A DNA stretch of 64,000 nucleotides from Diphasiastrum complanatum (lineage: Eukaryota; Streptophyta; Lycopodiopsida; Lycopodiales; Lycopodiaceae), in the NCBI GenBank assembly GCA_029204225.1, contig CM055101.1, positions 39,116,444-39,180,443 of the forward strand. The letters run 5' to 3'. This document shows, piece by piece, positions 39,270-51,364 of this stretch. Below the pieces are notes generated by a model, which searched no databases, was not told where the DNA came from, and saw only the letters and a program-made list of their open reading frames with translations. The position numbers and the translations under genes are program-made. The number at the start of each line of letters is the position of its first letter. Position 1 is the first letter of the stretch.

Positions 39270-39893
39270 AGCCTAGACTCCTATTCAAAAATCCTAGAAG
39301 GTTTTGCAAGAGAAAAGGGAGATTAGCCCTTTACAAAAGCTGCCATCATCGAGGAAAGGGAGGCTGTTCAAAACGAGAGAGGGAGAGATTTGCAGTGGGT
39401 AATGCCCCTCCTTCAGCCCTCTGCTGCGTCTCAAGAGTTGAAAACCAAGCTCTCATCACTAAAGACCACTAGAGAAAAACCCCTAAGATGAGGATAAGAA
39501 AACACAAGAGAGACTATGGAGCAAAACCACCCAACCAATCCTAGATCCCTCCTGGATCTAGCCCCCAAGCCATGTGATAGCAAGAGGAGAAGAGCTCAAT
39601 TGACCTAGACCAAAGTCGTCGACAAAATAATCTCTACCTCAATATATAGAGAGTAGGATCCTGTGCATGAACCCATGCAATCCCCATGCACGTCAACTAT
39701 AAATAGATCACAGCTCTTCATGCATACCTCCTGCCTATAACAGTCACATGTACATGCACCACTCCATATGTCTCAATTAGAGTGTCTGGGTCCTCTAAAG
39801 GTCATTAGTCACCTACAAGCCTCGACGTGGAATAAAATCTAGGCGTGACCAATAATCGTGAACACTGGAGGGCCGGTCTACCATATTAGGACT
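39270..39893 (+). repeat. Dispersed LTR-like repeat, copy 1, with TATA box
   Basis: From about 39,480 it matches 45,880-46,315 in the same orientation; a further piece (56,271-56,338) is in reverse orientation inside another Copia. A CAACTATAAATAGATCACA block is conserved at about 39,696 and 46,106 and looks like a TATA box with its start region, so this is probably an LTR. Homology ends at ACCATATTAGGACTA, where a Copia gag begins abruptly. Confidence 0.6.
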
Positions 39894-42400
39894 AAGGCAT
39901 GTGCCACGATTACTCTCAATATCAAAGACTCTCAAATCAACCACATACAAGCTACTTAGACTGCTAAGAATGCATGGGACATCATCCTAGCAACTCTTTA
40001 CGATATCAGGGACGTTACTTCCATACTTCATTTGAGGAAGAAATTCTTCACCTTGAGAATGTCTAAAGCATATAGTGTTTCGAGTCATCTCAACATTTTC
40101 AAAAATCTTATGGAGCAGATGATGGCAACTGGCTCAGTCATTGAAGATTCTAGTGCTGTTATGACTCTATTATCAAGTCTACCTGATGCCTATAAAAATT
40201 GGGTCATGGCAATTTTGACCCAGGAGCATCTCACTCTATCAAGAGTAATTTCGATCTTACTACAAGAGGAGATCAAAAGAACTGCATCTTCCTCAGGGTT
40301 AGGATCGGATTCTCTATATTAAAAAAAAATCAGAAGTTTAGATCCAAGAGATCTACACAGTTAGATTATCTTGAAAGGAAGAGCAACATGCAGCAGCCTG
40401 TACCAAATGAAGCATCAACTTGAGAGCTTTCATCATTTCAGCAAAGACAAAAGCTATTATGTAAATACTGTAAGAGGACTGGTTATCTCATCAATGACTG
40501 TCGTGAACTTTAAAGTACAACAAGAAGAAGAAGAAGCAGTTCCAACCGCAAGCCAGTACTGTTACAACCAGTCATTCGATCCGGCAAGAAGAGAAAGATG
40601 AAGCTGCCTTTATGACCAAGGATGGAGAACATCAGGATATCGATTCCTGGTACTTGGCCAAACTTTGGAACAACTCAACGTATGGTTTATCATTGAGATT
40701 GGTTCCAATGCTACAAGCCATTCACCCATTCAAGAGTTGTGCAACTTGGAGACAACTCATTTCATTCTATCGAAGGTGAAGGAACAGTCAAATTCGAGTT
40801 TCGAAAAAGTGATGTAAAGTTGTTGTCCAACGTTCTTTATATTCCTAACCTTACCAATAATCTGCTTTCAATAAGCAGAATCACTGATTTCTGTGAAAGG
40901 GTTGAATTTGATACAGAGGGCTGCAACATACTTGATAAATCTAGGAGAGTTTAAGCTTTCGGTAGACGATGTGGCTCTCTCTACAAGCTTAGTCACTGCT
41001 ACTCGACAAACAGCCAAGCTCTTCATACATCGACTTCTAAATCGAATGATATGCTTTGGCATTTCAGACTAGGCCATCTAAATTTCAATAATATTCAACA
41101 AATGTCTACTCAGAATCTAGTGCAAGATCTTCCTTCTGTTAGCAAACCAACTTCTCCATGTGAAAGCTGTATTATCAGTAAGCTTGCTAGAAGTCCTTTT
41201 ATTTCTGCTTCAGTTCATACTTCCAAAGGTTTGCTTGATCTTGTACATAGCAACATTTGTGGCCCAATGTAGACTGTTTCGATAGGGGGAGCCGTTTATT
41301 TTCTAACCTTAATTAATGATTTCTCTCGATGAACTGTCACCTATTTCTTGAAGAACCAATCCAAAGCATTCAAATTCTTCAAACAGTTCAAGGTGTCTGT
41401 TGAAATTCGGACCCAGAGCAAGATCAAGGCTCTACGTATTGATGGAGGGAGAGAATCCATCTCCACCAGATTCAAAGACATCTGCAAGGCCAATGGAATA
41501 CATCAACAATACACAACCAGCTATTCACCTCAGTCCAATGGTGTAGCTAAGAGGAAGAATTGGACACCCATCGAAAGTGCCAAAAGCATGCTGACCCATG
41601 CCTCTCTTCCAAAGAAATTTTGGGCAGAAGCTGTTACTACAGCTGTCTATCTACAGAATCGATTCATCACAAAGGCCCTCAATGGCAAGACACCTTATGA
41701 GGTGTGGACATTATTGAAACCCATCACTCAAGCATATTCGAGTGTTTGGATGCATAGCCTATGCTCAGATCCATGCTGATCTAAGAAAGAAGTTGGAAGA
41801 CACTAGTAGAAAGTCTTTCATCGGCTATTTACCAGACCACAAAGCATACAAGCTCTACAACCTAGACACTTAGAAGTTGTTCACAAGTAGAGACATCATT
41901 TTTTTAGAAGAACAATTCTTCGACCACAAGGGAAAAGCCACATCGATTTCCAATCCCAGAGTCGACAACTCCAAACTCATTGCATTAGAAGATTGAAGTT
42001 CAACCCATAAGATCGATTATTAGCTAGACACTGACTCCGACTTCGACAAAGAGTCAGACCCTCCACAAATCACATTGCATCAGAAGATCAAAGTTCAACC
42101 CATAAGATCGAACTGATCCAAACAACCTCCATCCTGATTCATTGTTGATTCAACCTACTAATTTGTGTAGAAACCAAAAACTATCTCAGAGGCAATGTCG
42201 CCACCTGATGCTGACCAGTGGAAAGCTGCAATGGACATTGAATTCGATTCTCTCATTGAGAATCAAACATGGATTGTTACTAAGTTACCAAAAAAGCGAA
42301 GTATGATGCTGAAGGAAGATTAAATCGATACAAATCCAAGCTTGTCGCCAAAGGCTTCTCCCAGATTCCAGATCTGGATGATTCAAAGACCTTCAGCCCC
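39894..42400 (+). pseudogene. 5'- and 3'-truncated Ty1/Copia relic
   Basis: Same family as the 54-59 kb element. Gag starts mid-domain at 39,894 (TITLNIKD-like) and continues at 40,032-40,322. The zinc knuckle reads CKYCKRTGYLINDC, where the zinc-binding His is Tyr. GAG-pre-integrase (MLWHFRLGHLNFNN) and CESCIISKLAR are at 41,051-41,190; integrase core at 41,270-41,780 (IKALRIDGGRES, SPQSNGVAKRKN, where Glu of the catalytic block is Lys). RT survives only as broken pieces (DADQWKAAMDIEFDSLIEN, LVAKGF) and ends near 42,400. Many stops; inactive. Confidence 0.88.
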
Positions 42401-43379
42401 CCCTCCCCTGTCGTTGCCATTTCTAGTTTTTTAAGGTTTCATGTTTACATTGCAAAAGCACCATCATGTGCAAGTCGATTCGGAGAAAAGTATCATTGTA
42501 GCAACTATGACACATGCTAACTCTCTGTTGTCGATGACAGCTTGGAGCCTTAAGCAATATGCAACATATAAGACATAACTAATTTTGAAGGCCCTCGAGC
42601 TTGTAGATGTTCATTTTCACATGAGAGCTACAAAACAACCCTTATCCAACTTGATTAGTGATCTTCATCTTTTTTTATTAGAACCATAGCTAATTCAACT
42701 TGCATCATTATGTACACTATAAAGACTCTACTTTACATAATAAGGTCAAGCCAAGGAGGACAAGACTCCAATTTTGGAATCAAGCCCATGCTCACACTCA
42801 CGTGAGGACAATTCCAACTCTTATCCAACTCGATTATTGAATAGAACACTAGGCTAATGGCTTTTTTTGTGATTAGCATATTGAGAAAAGTGAGGAAAAT
42901 GTTGGTCTTTTAGAGAGGCTAAGTAATGTTTAACAAAATTTGCAAGACAAGGTTGCCATGCTAGTCAAGCTGTCTTTGTTAGCATGTCTTCTAAGATCAT
43001 AAAGGATAATGCTCAAGAAAAATGATAGGCCCAATGTGTATAGTGGTGTAGCATGCCCACCATGGTTTGTTTTTATGGCCATTTGTGGATGAAATTCACC
43101 TAAGTGAAAATAAATGTGACCTAGTTAAACGACTGATTACATCTCAGTAAGGTCATTCACTTTACAAGGTAGTTTTGTTTCAATCAATAATTGATAGATT
43201 TTGACAAATTTGAAACAATTTTGATACTTTAAAATTTTTATGTAATTGGGAATTTCAAATTCCGTTCAATATGGACTGAAATTGTAAAAATCAATTTCCA
43301 TCATCGAAATTTCAATTTCACTATTATTGCAGTGATTTACAAAAAAAATTACTTTTTTTTACTTAATCTATAGAACTGA
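42401..43379. other. Gene-free spacer
   Basis: No gene or recognisable element. Includes AT-rich tracts and a short imperfect palindrome of AAATTTCAATTT-type sequence near 43,240-43,320. Confidence 0.45.
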
Positions 43380-44358
43380 ACTACAAAATCATTTTTTGAA
43401 CTACTTTTTACAAAGTTGTATTCATGGATTAAGAGCATGAACAGAAGTGGTGATTCGGAGGCTCGAGAGTTGTTGTACCAGGACTTGCAGAGGCAATATT
43501 GGTACAACAAGAGAACGCGTAGGTGGATCGTCGAATCAACATGCAGACGACCCCTGCCATTGGTCACATGTATTTTGTACACCCCTCCGAAGGAGAGAGG
43601 TTCTATATGCGAGTTCTTTTGGCTCATGTCAGAGGTGCAACCAAATTTGAGGACTTGTGCTCAATTGACTGTGAGTTGTTTCAGTCTTTCGTTGAGGCTT
43701 GCAGACACAAACTTTTGATAAATAATGCGAATGAGTGGAGTAGTGTGAGGCAGTGTCATGGGGTACTCCATCACCGCTTCGTCTCATGTTCGTTGTGCTT
43801 CTTTTGACATGTGCCCCTTCCGACTCTAGAGCAGCATAAAGGCCGCATTTAGTTCAAGATTATGTGCATGACTTGGGACAACCTACAACTAAGTGGATGT
43901 CCTCCACATAAGTTGGTACTGAAGATTGGGACGATTGTGATGCTGTTACGATAGGTCATAGAGGTAGAGATAGTGACCGAGAAGAATATAGGGAGTAGAT
44001 AGGTCATAGAGGTAGAGATTGTGACTGAGAAGAATATAGGGAGTAGAGTCCTTATTCCACGTATCCCTATAGTGTCGAGCGATTCAAACATACCATTTGA
44101 ATTGTAGAGCATCCAGTTTCCTATCTGAGCAACATTTGCCATGACTATAAACAAAGCACAGGGGCAAACTATGGACATGATTGGATTGTATTTGCCTCGG
44201 CCTGTGTTTAGTCATGGGCAGTTGTATGTTGCACTTTCGAGAGTGCGAAATGCAGCAAGTCTTTGTGTGCTGATTACTGACAAGGACAAACGATTTACAG
44301 ATGTGAATGGAGTGGCGAATTACACTCAGAACATTGTGTATTCAAAAGTGTTGTAGTA
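43380..44358 (+). pseudogene. Helitron Rep/Helicase relic
   Basis: Two blocks of a plant Helitron helicase. Block one, 43,440-43,760, reads LLYQDLQRQYWYNKRTRRW and, one frame over, YFVHPSEGERFYMRVLLAHV and GATKFEDL, as in the helicase N-terminal region. Block two, 43,890-44,356, reads CPPHKLVLKIGTIVMLLR, a beta-barrel insert, PRIPIVSSDSNIPFEL, then motif VI-type TINKAQGQTMDMIGLYLP and GQLYVALSRVRNAASL before a TAG. Walker A and the other helicase motifs between the blocks are deleted. Stops and a 48-bp tandem duplication occur in block two. No Rep domain and no clear Helitron 3' hairpin plus CTRR end was found. Confidence 0.85.
43951..44046. repeat. 48-bp tandem duplication in the Helitron relic
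   Basis: Two units starting ATAGGTCATAGAGG, in frame (16 codons), in the insert between helicase motifs. The second unit has two differences. Confidence 0.9.
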
Positions 44359-44401
44359 GTAAGTGTGAAGTGATGTTTATGGTTTATGGTTTCAAGATAC
44401 A

Positions 44402-44490
44402 AGGTACAGTTAGAGTTAGAGTTAGGGTTAGACTTAGCATTTAGGATGCATGATAGAGTTAGAGTTAGAGTTATGGTTAGATTTGGAGAG
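44402..44490. repeat. Degenerate GTTAGA / GTTAGGG repeats
   Basis: Two short clusters of GTTAGAGTTAGAGTTA(G/T)GGTTAGA. They resemble telomere-type repeats but are too few and impure for a telomere. Confidence 0.6.
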
Positions 44491-45527
44491 AAAAATCAGT
44501 CAAATTTTATACACGGAGAAGGTTGTGTTGAAGGAGGTTTTTGGATATAGTCAGGATTTAGAGTTTAGTATTTGATTTGACATAAGGCTTATACTAACAT
44601 TGTGTTTCTCTTTTTGCAGATTTTGTCATGCAGGCAATCGGAGTGAGCGAGTATTTTCATTCCAACAAGCTATTGAGTATGTTTTAGGTAATCGCATTAA
44701 GTTAACGCATGTGTATGTTTTTGTAGATGGTGAAGGTTATATTGTCAATTGATAAACGTTCGTGGGGGACTTTATGGAGCGCTTTGTTTTGTGCGATGGC
44801 AGACACATTTGCAAAGCTATTTGGTTGTTGCAGCGATGCGCAGAGTTTTTAAAGGAACAACAAGACTTTGGATATTTGATTCCACGTTGACACCAATTGT
44901 TATTAGATGTGGATTTGTTAGTACAACATCTCACATACATTTATAGAGCAGTATTGGTCGTAGATAATACTGATGCATCATGATGATAGATAGCTTGGTG
45001 TGCTCCCAAGCCTTTGGATGTGATTCGTTGGAGGAATTTTTGGAGAAGTATTGATTTTTTAAATAAAAATATAATATATTTGCTTTTTTAAATTTTATGT
45101 ATGTGGAATGTCTTCCTTTCTTGATTGATTTGCACAAAACTCAATGTTGTGCCCATACTAATGCATCTTCCACACATTTTTCATAGCGTATATGTGGCTT
45201 TACGTGTATTCTATGCGTAGAATGGCTTTACATGTTTTGTACGCGTAAATAGCTCAAAGTGGCTAATCTTTTGAAGTTTGCACTACATGTGATTATAAAC
45301 CACACACTAAATTTTGAAATTGAGAGCATGGTCTTCTAAAATGTACATACATTTTCACACGTGTATACACATACAGTCACACATCCACTCACATACATAC
45401 ACTAACACATATATCGGCCACCCGTCAATGACCATCAGCTTTCCTCCTAAGCCATCAGCCGCCATCCAAATCATCGACCATCATTCTAATCACATGCCAC
45501 CCAGCCCCGTCAACGATGGGCATATCC

Positions 45528-45531
<4 letters not shown>
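44491..45531. other. Gene-free spacer
   Basis: No gene supported. Includes a CA/CAT-rich stretch near 45,330-45,400 that creates a spurious His-rich frame. Confidence 0.45.

Positions 45532-45559
<28 letters not shown>
45532..45559. repeat. (TG)14 microsatellite
   Basis: Pure TG dinucleotide run of 28 bp. Confidence 0.97.
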
Positions 45560-45879
45560 ATCAACGTCATGTCTAGGATAATACATGACATATCAAGGAG
45601 ACATGCAATTCTCAACCTTATGAAGTCTAAACACAAATTCATATTATCTATGTTAAAAAGTTCAAAGTATCATAAAGTTTCTTTGACTTTTTAATTTTGT
45701 ACTTGCAAAGGCTTGTGCGGTGATCCCCTTGACTCCTCATAAGAATTGACATGTCCTATTAGATTCACATCATTGTGGTGTCCATGAAGCCAATCAAGAG
45801 TTAGAGAGATTGTAGTAGACCATGAAAAATGACAAGCAAAGAGAATTAGAATGAGAAAAATAGATACATAGAGAGAAAA

Positions 45880-46320
45880 TACTTGTAAGGACCCAGTAGG
45901 ATTGCCTCTAAGATGAGGATAGGAGAACACAATAGGAGAGACTATGGAGCCAAACCGCCCAACCAATCCTAGATCAATCTGGATCTAGCCCCCAAGCCAT
46001 GCCATGTGAGGCAAGAGAAGAAGAGAGAAACTGGTAACCTAAACTCAATATGTCGACAGGAGAATCCCCACCTCAGTCTTGTGCATGTAACCATGCAATC
46101 CCCATGCAGGTCAACTATAAATAGATCACAACTCTTCATGTAGTCCTCCTGCCTATATCCGTCACACAGACATGCAATGCTCCAAATGTCTCAATTAGAG
46201 TGTTTGGGTCCTCTCAAGGTAATTAGTCACAAACTGGCCTTGACATGGAATTAAATCATGGCATGACCAATAATCTCGAGTACTGGAGGGTCAGTTTACC
46301 ATATTAGGACTATTGCAGGT
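45880..46320 (+). repeat. Dispersed LTR-like repeat, copy 2, with TATA box
   Basis: Matches 39,480-39,893; contains CAACTATAAATAGATCACA near 46,106. The sequence continues beyond the shared part into about 230 bp up to the Copia insertion at 46,553. Confidence 0.6.
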
Positions 46321-46547
46321 CCTTAACCGAATATGGCCATAACACTCTTCCCTCCTTAAACTGGTTTTATCTTTAGAAGCTCCAAAGAACAGGAAAGAAT
46401 TACAGGAAAAGTTTCTTTACAATATTTTAATAAGGAAATCCTTATTCTTAGTCTGACTTCCATATCAAACAAGTACTCAGAGATAAACCTATTTCTAATA
46501 GTTAATCTCCGTTCTGGAGTACAAACTCTAGTATGAAAAAAAGTACA

Positions 46548-46552
46548 TTAAG
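46548..46552. repeat. Target-site duplication TTAAG (left)
   Basis: TTAAG directly abuts the left LTR and recurs at 52,954-52,958 next to the right LTR. Confidence 0.95.
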
Positions 46553-47207
46553 TGTGAAAAATACAGATCCTAAGTGGATCTAAACTCCAAGATCATTGGC
46601 TTGAATGCTTGCACTCCAAACTACATAAGCTAGGAATTGGCAACACATTCTATGCTACCTAGAATGCAAAGAACTTGATCAAAAAGCATTTATCACAAAT
46701 GGAAACTTCCATAAACATCAAGTGCGGCCCAAAATAGCATTATACAGTCCATAATACATCAGCCTATCACTTTTGGAAAGCACCTAAGATCATACACAAT
46801 AGCTTGAAGACAATACACACAACAATGCTCTCAATGGAGGAAGAAACAATGACAATGATCTATTGATCTCAATGAAGCATACAAAAGGTTTCTCCAACCT
46901 GTTCTCCACGACTTCCCTACTATTTATGGATGAGGAAGATGACTCTCTCTCCTCTCTCTAGAAGGTACTTGACCCTAGATATTCCCTATATAGGAAAAAT
47001 AGCTAAAAATGGCTTATATGACCAAAATACATCAAAATGGTCTCATTTTGAAGGGTATGAAGTTTGACACTTCATCATACTGAAAAAATACAGTAAATAA
47101 AAGCATTGTGGCCTGGTTCACACGTGTGAAACTCCAGAACCAAAACTATTTACAATTTTAGCCAATTTAGGCCTCAAACTAGCTAGGAAATGTTGACAAT
47201 TTTCACA
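46553..47207 (-). repeat. 3' LTR of the full-length Copia
   Basis: 655 bp, TG...CA. On the minus strand CCTATATAGGG (about 46,984-46,994) is a likely TATA box. It retains a 30-bp stretch (about 47,043-47,072) that is deleted in the 5' LTR. Confidence 0.95.
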
Positions 47208-49359
47208 CTCCCTCTTCAACATTGGATGCTAGTTTCAACATAGTCTTTGAGCACATTCCAAGATTAGATCTATGCATTAAATATAGGTCCTTTCCCAATG
47301 GTTTGGTGAAGATATCAGCCACACACTCCTTTGAAGAGACATGTTGAAGCTCCACCTCTTTGGCAATGACTTGATCTCTCACAAAATGGTGAGCAATCTC
47401 AATGTGCTTGCTCCTTGCATGAAAAACAGGATTGCTTGCCAAGCTTTGGGCTGAAAGGTTATCACAAAGTATGATTGGAGTCTTCTCTGGTTCCAGCAAG
47501 TGAAGATCCAATAACATCCTCTTGATCCAAAGAATCTCCTTGGTGCATGTTGTTAATGCCTTGTACTCGGCTTCGGTGGAAGATAGAGAGATAGTTGGTT
47601 GCTTCTTTGATAGCCATGAGACCACTCCATCTCCAAGATAGATTGCAAAGGCACTTGTTGACTTCCTATCCATTTGATCACCTGCAAAATCTGAATCTGA
47701 AAATCCACAAAGGTTAGGTGTAGTACCTCCATACAAGATGCCAAAATCTCTAGATCTCGAGATGTATCTAAGTACTCTCTTTCCTAGCTTCCAATGAGCC
47801 TCACTAGGATCTTGCATAAATTGACTTAGTTTACCAACCACAAAGCTTAGATCAGGTCTTGTGATGGTTAACCATATAAGAGATCCTATTAGCTTTCTAT
47901 AGAGAGTAATGTCCTTGAAGGATCTTTCATTACTTCTTGTAGTTAGCTTTACATTTGATTCCATAGGAGTAGAAACAACTTTACAATCTTCCATATGAAA
48001 CCTTTTTAGAATAGAGTTAACATACTTTTCTTGACATATGAATGTAGATTTAGAAGTTCTAATAATCTCTATTCCTAAGATATAATGAAGTTTACCAAGA
48101 TCTTGAATTTCAAACTCTCTTTTGAGTGCCATCTTGATTTCATCTATATCTAGATTGTTACCACCACTTAAGATAATGTCATCAACATAGATCAAAAGTA
48201 AAGTGATATCATTTTCATTCAATCTAAAGTAGAGAGAATGATCATACTCACTCATAACAAAGTTTTGAGAAAGTAAGAAGGAATTGAGCTTAGCATACCA
48301 ACTCCTTGGTGCTTGCTTTAGCCCATACAAACTCTTTTGGAGATAGCACACATGATTAGGCTCATCATGTGAAACATAGCCCTCGGGTTGCTCCATGTAA
48401 ATATCTTCTTCAAGATCACCATTCAAGAAGGCATTAGTAACATCCATTTGCCACATATCCCAATCATAAAGAGTTGCAAGAGAGATTAGGATTCGAATAG
48501 TTACCATCTTTGCCACGGGTGCAAAGGTCTCATCATAGTCAATACCATATTCTTGAGCATACCCCTTTGCCACCAACCTTGCCTTGTACTTGTTGATTGA
48601 TCCATCTTGATTTGTCTTGATCTTGAAGATCCACTTACAACCAATTGCCTTCTTGTCCTTTGGAAGCTTTACCAACCTCCATGTGTTGCTTTTGATGAGT
48701 GCTTGATGCTCACGATCCATGGCTTGGATCCATTCCTTCTTTTGAATTGCTTCACCTACACAAGTTGGTTCATCAAAAGAGGTAAGAAAAGCAAAGTTAG
48801 AGTTGTCCACCACTTGCTTTCCTTTTTCATCATAGGTTAGCCTTGATGGCTTAGCCCTTTGCCTTTGAGTCTTCCTTGAAGTTTGCTTTGGAGTGGCATC
48901 TCCATCTCCATCCAAGACATCTTGCACATCATGATGATTAGTAGGCACATCAACATCAACATCAACAACATTGGAAACATTCTCTTCATGAAAGATGACA
49001 TCCCTACTTATGACAACTTTCTTTGTAGAAGGAATGTACACTTTGTAAGCCTTGCTTACTTCACTATAGCCAACAAACACACCCTTCTTTGATGAAGGAT
49101 CTTCTTTAGTTCTATCATCAAGTGTGATATTGACAAAACATGTACATCCAAAGATCCTACAATGCTTGACACTCGGCCTTCTACCATAAAGAACCTCATG
49201 AGGAGTTTTACCATCCAAGGAAGCACTTGTCCATCTATTACATAGATAGTTAGCACATGCTAAAGCTTCCCCCCAAAAAGACTTAGCAAGATTAGCATGT
49301 AGTCTCATTGCCTTGGCACATTCACAAAGGGTTCTATTCTTCCTCTCGGCCACTCCATT
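47203..49359 (-). pseudogene. Copia Gag-Pol, part 2: integrase end, RT, RNase H
   Basis: Open from just after the TAG to TGA at 47,203-47,205, no ATG at its start (AAT GGA GTG). Counting from the GTG codon at 49,353, the integrase catalytic Glu is residue 3. The integrase C-terminal region runs to about 170 (WGEALACANYLCNR, DVIFHEE), then RT with DYDETFAPVAKM, MDVTNAFLNGDL (303-314) and an intact YVDD at 389-392, then RNase H with SDSDFAGDQMDRKSTSA, SLSSTEAEY and HARSKHIEI, 716 residues in all. All catalytic residues that I can check are present. Without the upstream part it lacks its own initiator. Confidence 0.95.
47208..47217 (-). promoter_or_regulatory. Polypurine tract
   Basis: On the minus strand GAAGAGGGAG lies immediately before the 3' LTR. 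It doubles as the last codons of Pol (Glu-Glu-Gly), and the Pol stop TGA lies inside the LTR's TGTGA. Confidence 0.9.
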
Positions 49360-51156
49360 CTATTGTGGAGTCCTAGGACTAGACATCTCCCTCTTAATCC
49401 CATGTGCTATACAAAAGTCTTTGAACCTATTTGAGGTGTATTCCCCTCCATTATCAGATCTTAAGCATTTGATCTTTGTATTGAATTGGTTTTCCATTTC
49501 ATTCTTGAACTTGACAAATGCAGCAAACACTTCATCCTTACTTTTAAGAAGATAGATCCAAGTATACCTACTAAAGTCATCAATGAAAGTTGCATACATC
49601 TTTGCCCCACCATTGCTAGTTGTACTAGAAGAATGAATATCAGAATGCACAAGTTGAAAAGCTTCTTTAGATCTAGAAGTAGATCTAGAATAAGCAAGTC
49701 TATGAGATTTGGACAAGGCACAATGTTCACAAACACTATTGTTTGCAACAAGACTTTTAGGGAGACCAAGAACAAGCTCTTTCTTTGCCATTACCTCCAA
49801 AGATTTGAAGTTGGGATGGCCCAACCTCTTGTGCCAAACTTCTTGGTTTGTCAATTGCTCCCTAGCCATACATCCTTCATGATTAGAGATCACACATGCA
49901 TCAAGCTTGAAAAGTTTACCATGCCTCCTACCTTGAGCAATCAAGGATCCACATTTACTTATCAAACATGCATCTCCAATGAACTCCACATCAAGTCCTT
50001 TGTCAATCATTTGACTTACACTAAGCAAATTCTTAGTGATTGAAGGAATGTACAAAACATTTTCAAGATTTGCTTTCCTATTTGTTGAAAGGGAAATAGG
50101 AATAGTGCCTATGCCTTTGATGTCACATTGACCATCATTTGCAGTGTAGATGATGTTACCTTCTCCCTCATAAGACAATAAGGATGTAAAGTATTCCTTA
50201 TGTCTTGTCATGTGAGATGAGGCTCCACTATCAATCCACCAAGGATCATTATCATCTATGTTGGCTAACAAACTTGAAGTCATAACAAGTGATTCACATG
50301 TGTTATGTTCTTCCTCATCTATTGTAAGATTTCCTTGCCTCTCTCCTTGCTCTCTTTTCTTCTTATAACATTCATTTGCAAAATGACCTTTTATCCCACA
50401 ATAAAAGCACTTGAACTTTGACTTATTGTTCTTAGTAGAAGAGGAAGAGGAAGAGTGATCATCATGATCAAAGTTACCACCTTTGGACCATTTCCCTTTG
50501 CCTTTACCTTTGCCCTTGAATTTGCCTTTTGTGAAGAAAGCCTCTTCACCTCCACCTTGCAAGGATGCACCATCAAGCTTTGATTGCAACCTATGTTCTT
50601 CAGCCAATAAGATTTCTTGCAAGTCAACCACACTTGGCAAGACTCTTTGAATGGCAAAACTTTGCACAAGGTTAGCATGTTCATTTAGCAAACCATTCAA
50701 CATAACTTGGACTATTTCACCATCTTTTATGTTCTCATCAATGCATGCTAAATCATCACTTAGGGACTTAACTCTCAAGATAAATGCATGAGCACTTTCA
50801 CCCTCTCTTTGCCTACTAGAAAATATTTGTCTCCTTAGGGTCAATACCCTAGATGTGGACTTTGATTCAAAGAGCTTCTTTAAGGCATTCCATGCCTCAC
50901 TTGCACTTTGACACTTTCCAACTTCCTTGAGAAGTTCATTTGTAACATTCATTTTAATGATATGAAGAGCCCTTTTGGCCTTCTTATCAAACCTTTGTTG
51001 CTCTTGAAGTGTGAGAGGTCTCTCTTCAATTTCTGCAACTATGTCCATGAGTTCATTCAACTCAAGTAAGGACTCCATCCTCACTTTCCAAGTAGAGTAG
51101 TTTGATGAACTCAACCTTTCACTAGACTCTAGCATGATCCCACCATTGGAAGCCAT
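49360..51156 (-). CDS. Copia Gag-Pol, part 1: Gag, protease, integrase core (598 codons)
   Basis: ATG at 51,156, TAG at 49,360-49,362. Gag covers residues 1-200 (YSTWKVRMESLLE, AWNALKKLFESKSTSRVLTL); a Lys/Gly-rich basic linker is at 210-230; the CCHC zinc knuckle is intact (C250, C253, H258, C263). Aspartic protease has WWIDSGASSHMT (catalytic Asp309). GAG-pre-integrase HHCC is H442, H447, C476, C479. Integrase DDE starts with D506 and D568; the third residue, Glu, lies five codons beyond the TAG. The stop sits in a SPRTPQ-N-G-V block where related elements have a Gln codon, so one C to T change explains it. The product could still give Gag and protease. Confidence 0.95.
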   Translation of the reverse strand: MASNGGIMLESSERLSSSNYSTWKVRMESLLELNELMDIVAEIEERPLTLQEQQRFDKKAKRALHIIKMNVTNELLKEVGKCQSASEAWNALKKLFESKSTSRVLTLRRQIFSSRQREGESAHAFILRVKSLSDDLACIDENIKDGEIVQVMLNGLLNEHANLVQSFAIQRVLPSVVDLQEILLAEEHRLQSKLDGASLQGGGEEAFFTKGKFKGKGKGKGKWSKGGNFDHDDHSSSSSSTKNNKSKFKCFYCGIKGHFANECYKKKREQGERQGNLTIDEEEHNTCESLVMTSSLLANIDDNDPWWIDSGASSHMTRHKEYFTSLLSYEGEGNIIYTANDGQCDIKGIGTIPISLSTNRKANLENVLYIPSITKNLLSVSQMIDKGLDVEFIGDACLISKCGSLIAQGRRHGKLFKLDACVISNHEGCMAREQLTNQEVWHKRLGHPNFKSLEVMAKKELVLGLPKSLVANNSVCEHCALSKSHRLAYSRSTSRSKEAFQLVHSDIHSSSTTSNGGAKMYATFIDDFSRYTWIYLLKSKDEVFAAFVKFKNEMENQFNTKIKCLRSDNGGEYTSNRFKDFCIAHGIKREMSSPRTPQ

Positions 51157-51364
51157 GATTCTAATGTTTCTTCAACTTTTAGGTTCTGTCCTAAAGCACT
51201 TAGCACTCACTTTTCTCTCAACAAATGATAGATAAAGATATCTATGAAGATTTAGGACCCTAAAACACTTCTATCTTGAACCTAGATGGTTTCCAAGCAT
51301 AGAAAGGAAGATTGAAACACATGCAACACTTTGCACACACTAAGAATGGATTACAAAATCAAAC

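Noticed and set aside
44402-44490. Interstitial telomere
   Set aside because: Only a few impure GTTAGA/GTTAGGG units; no long array.
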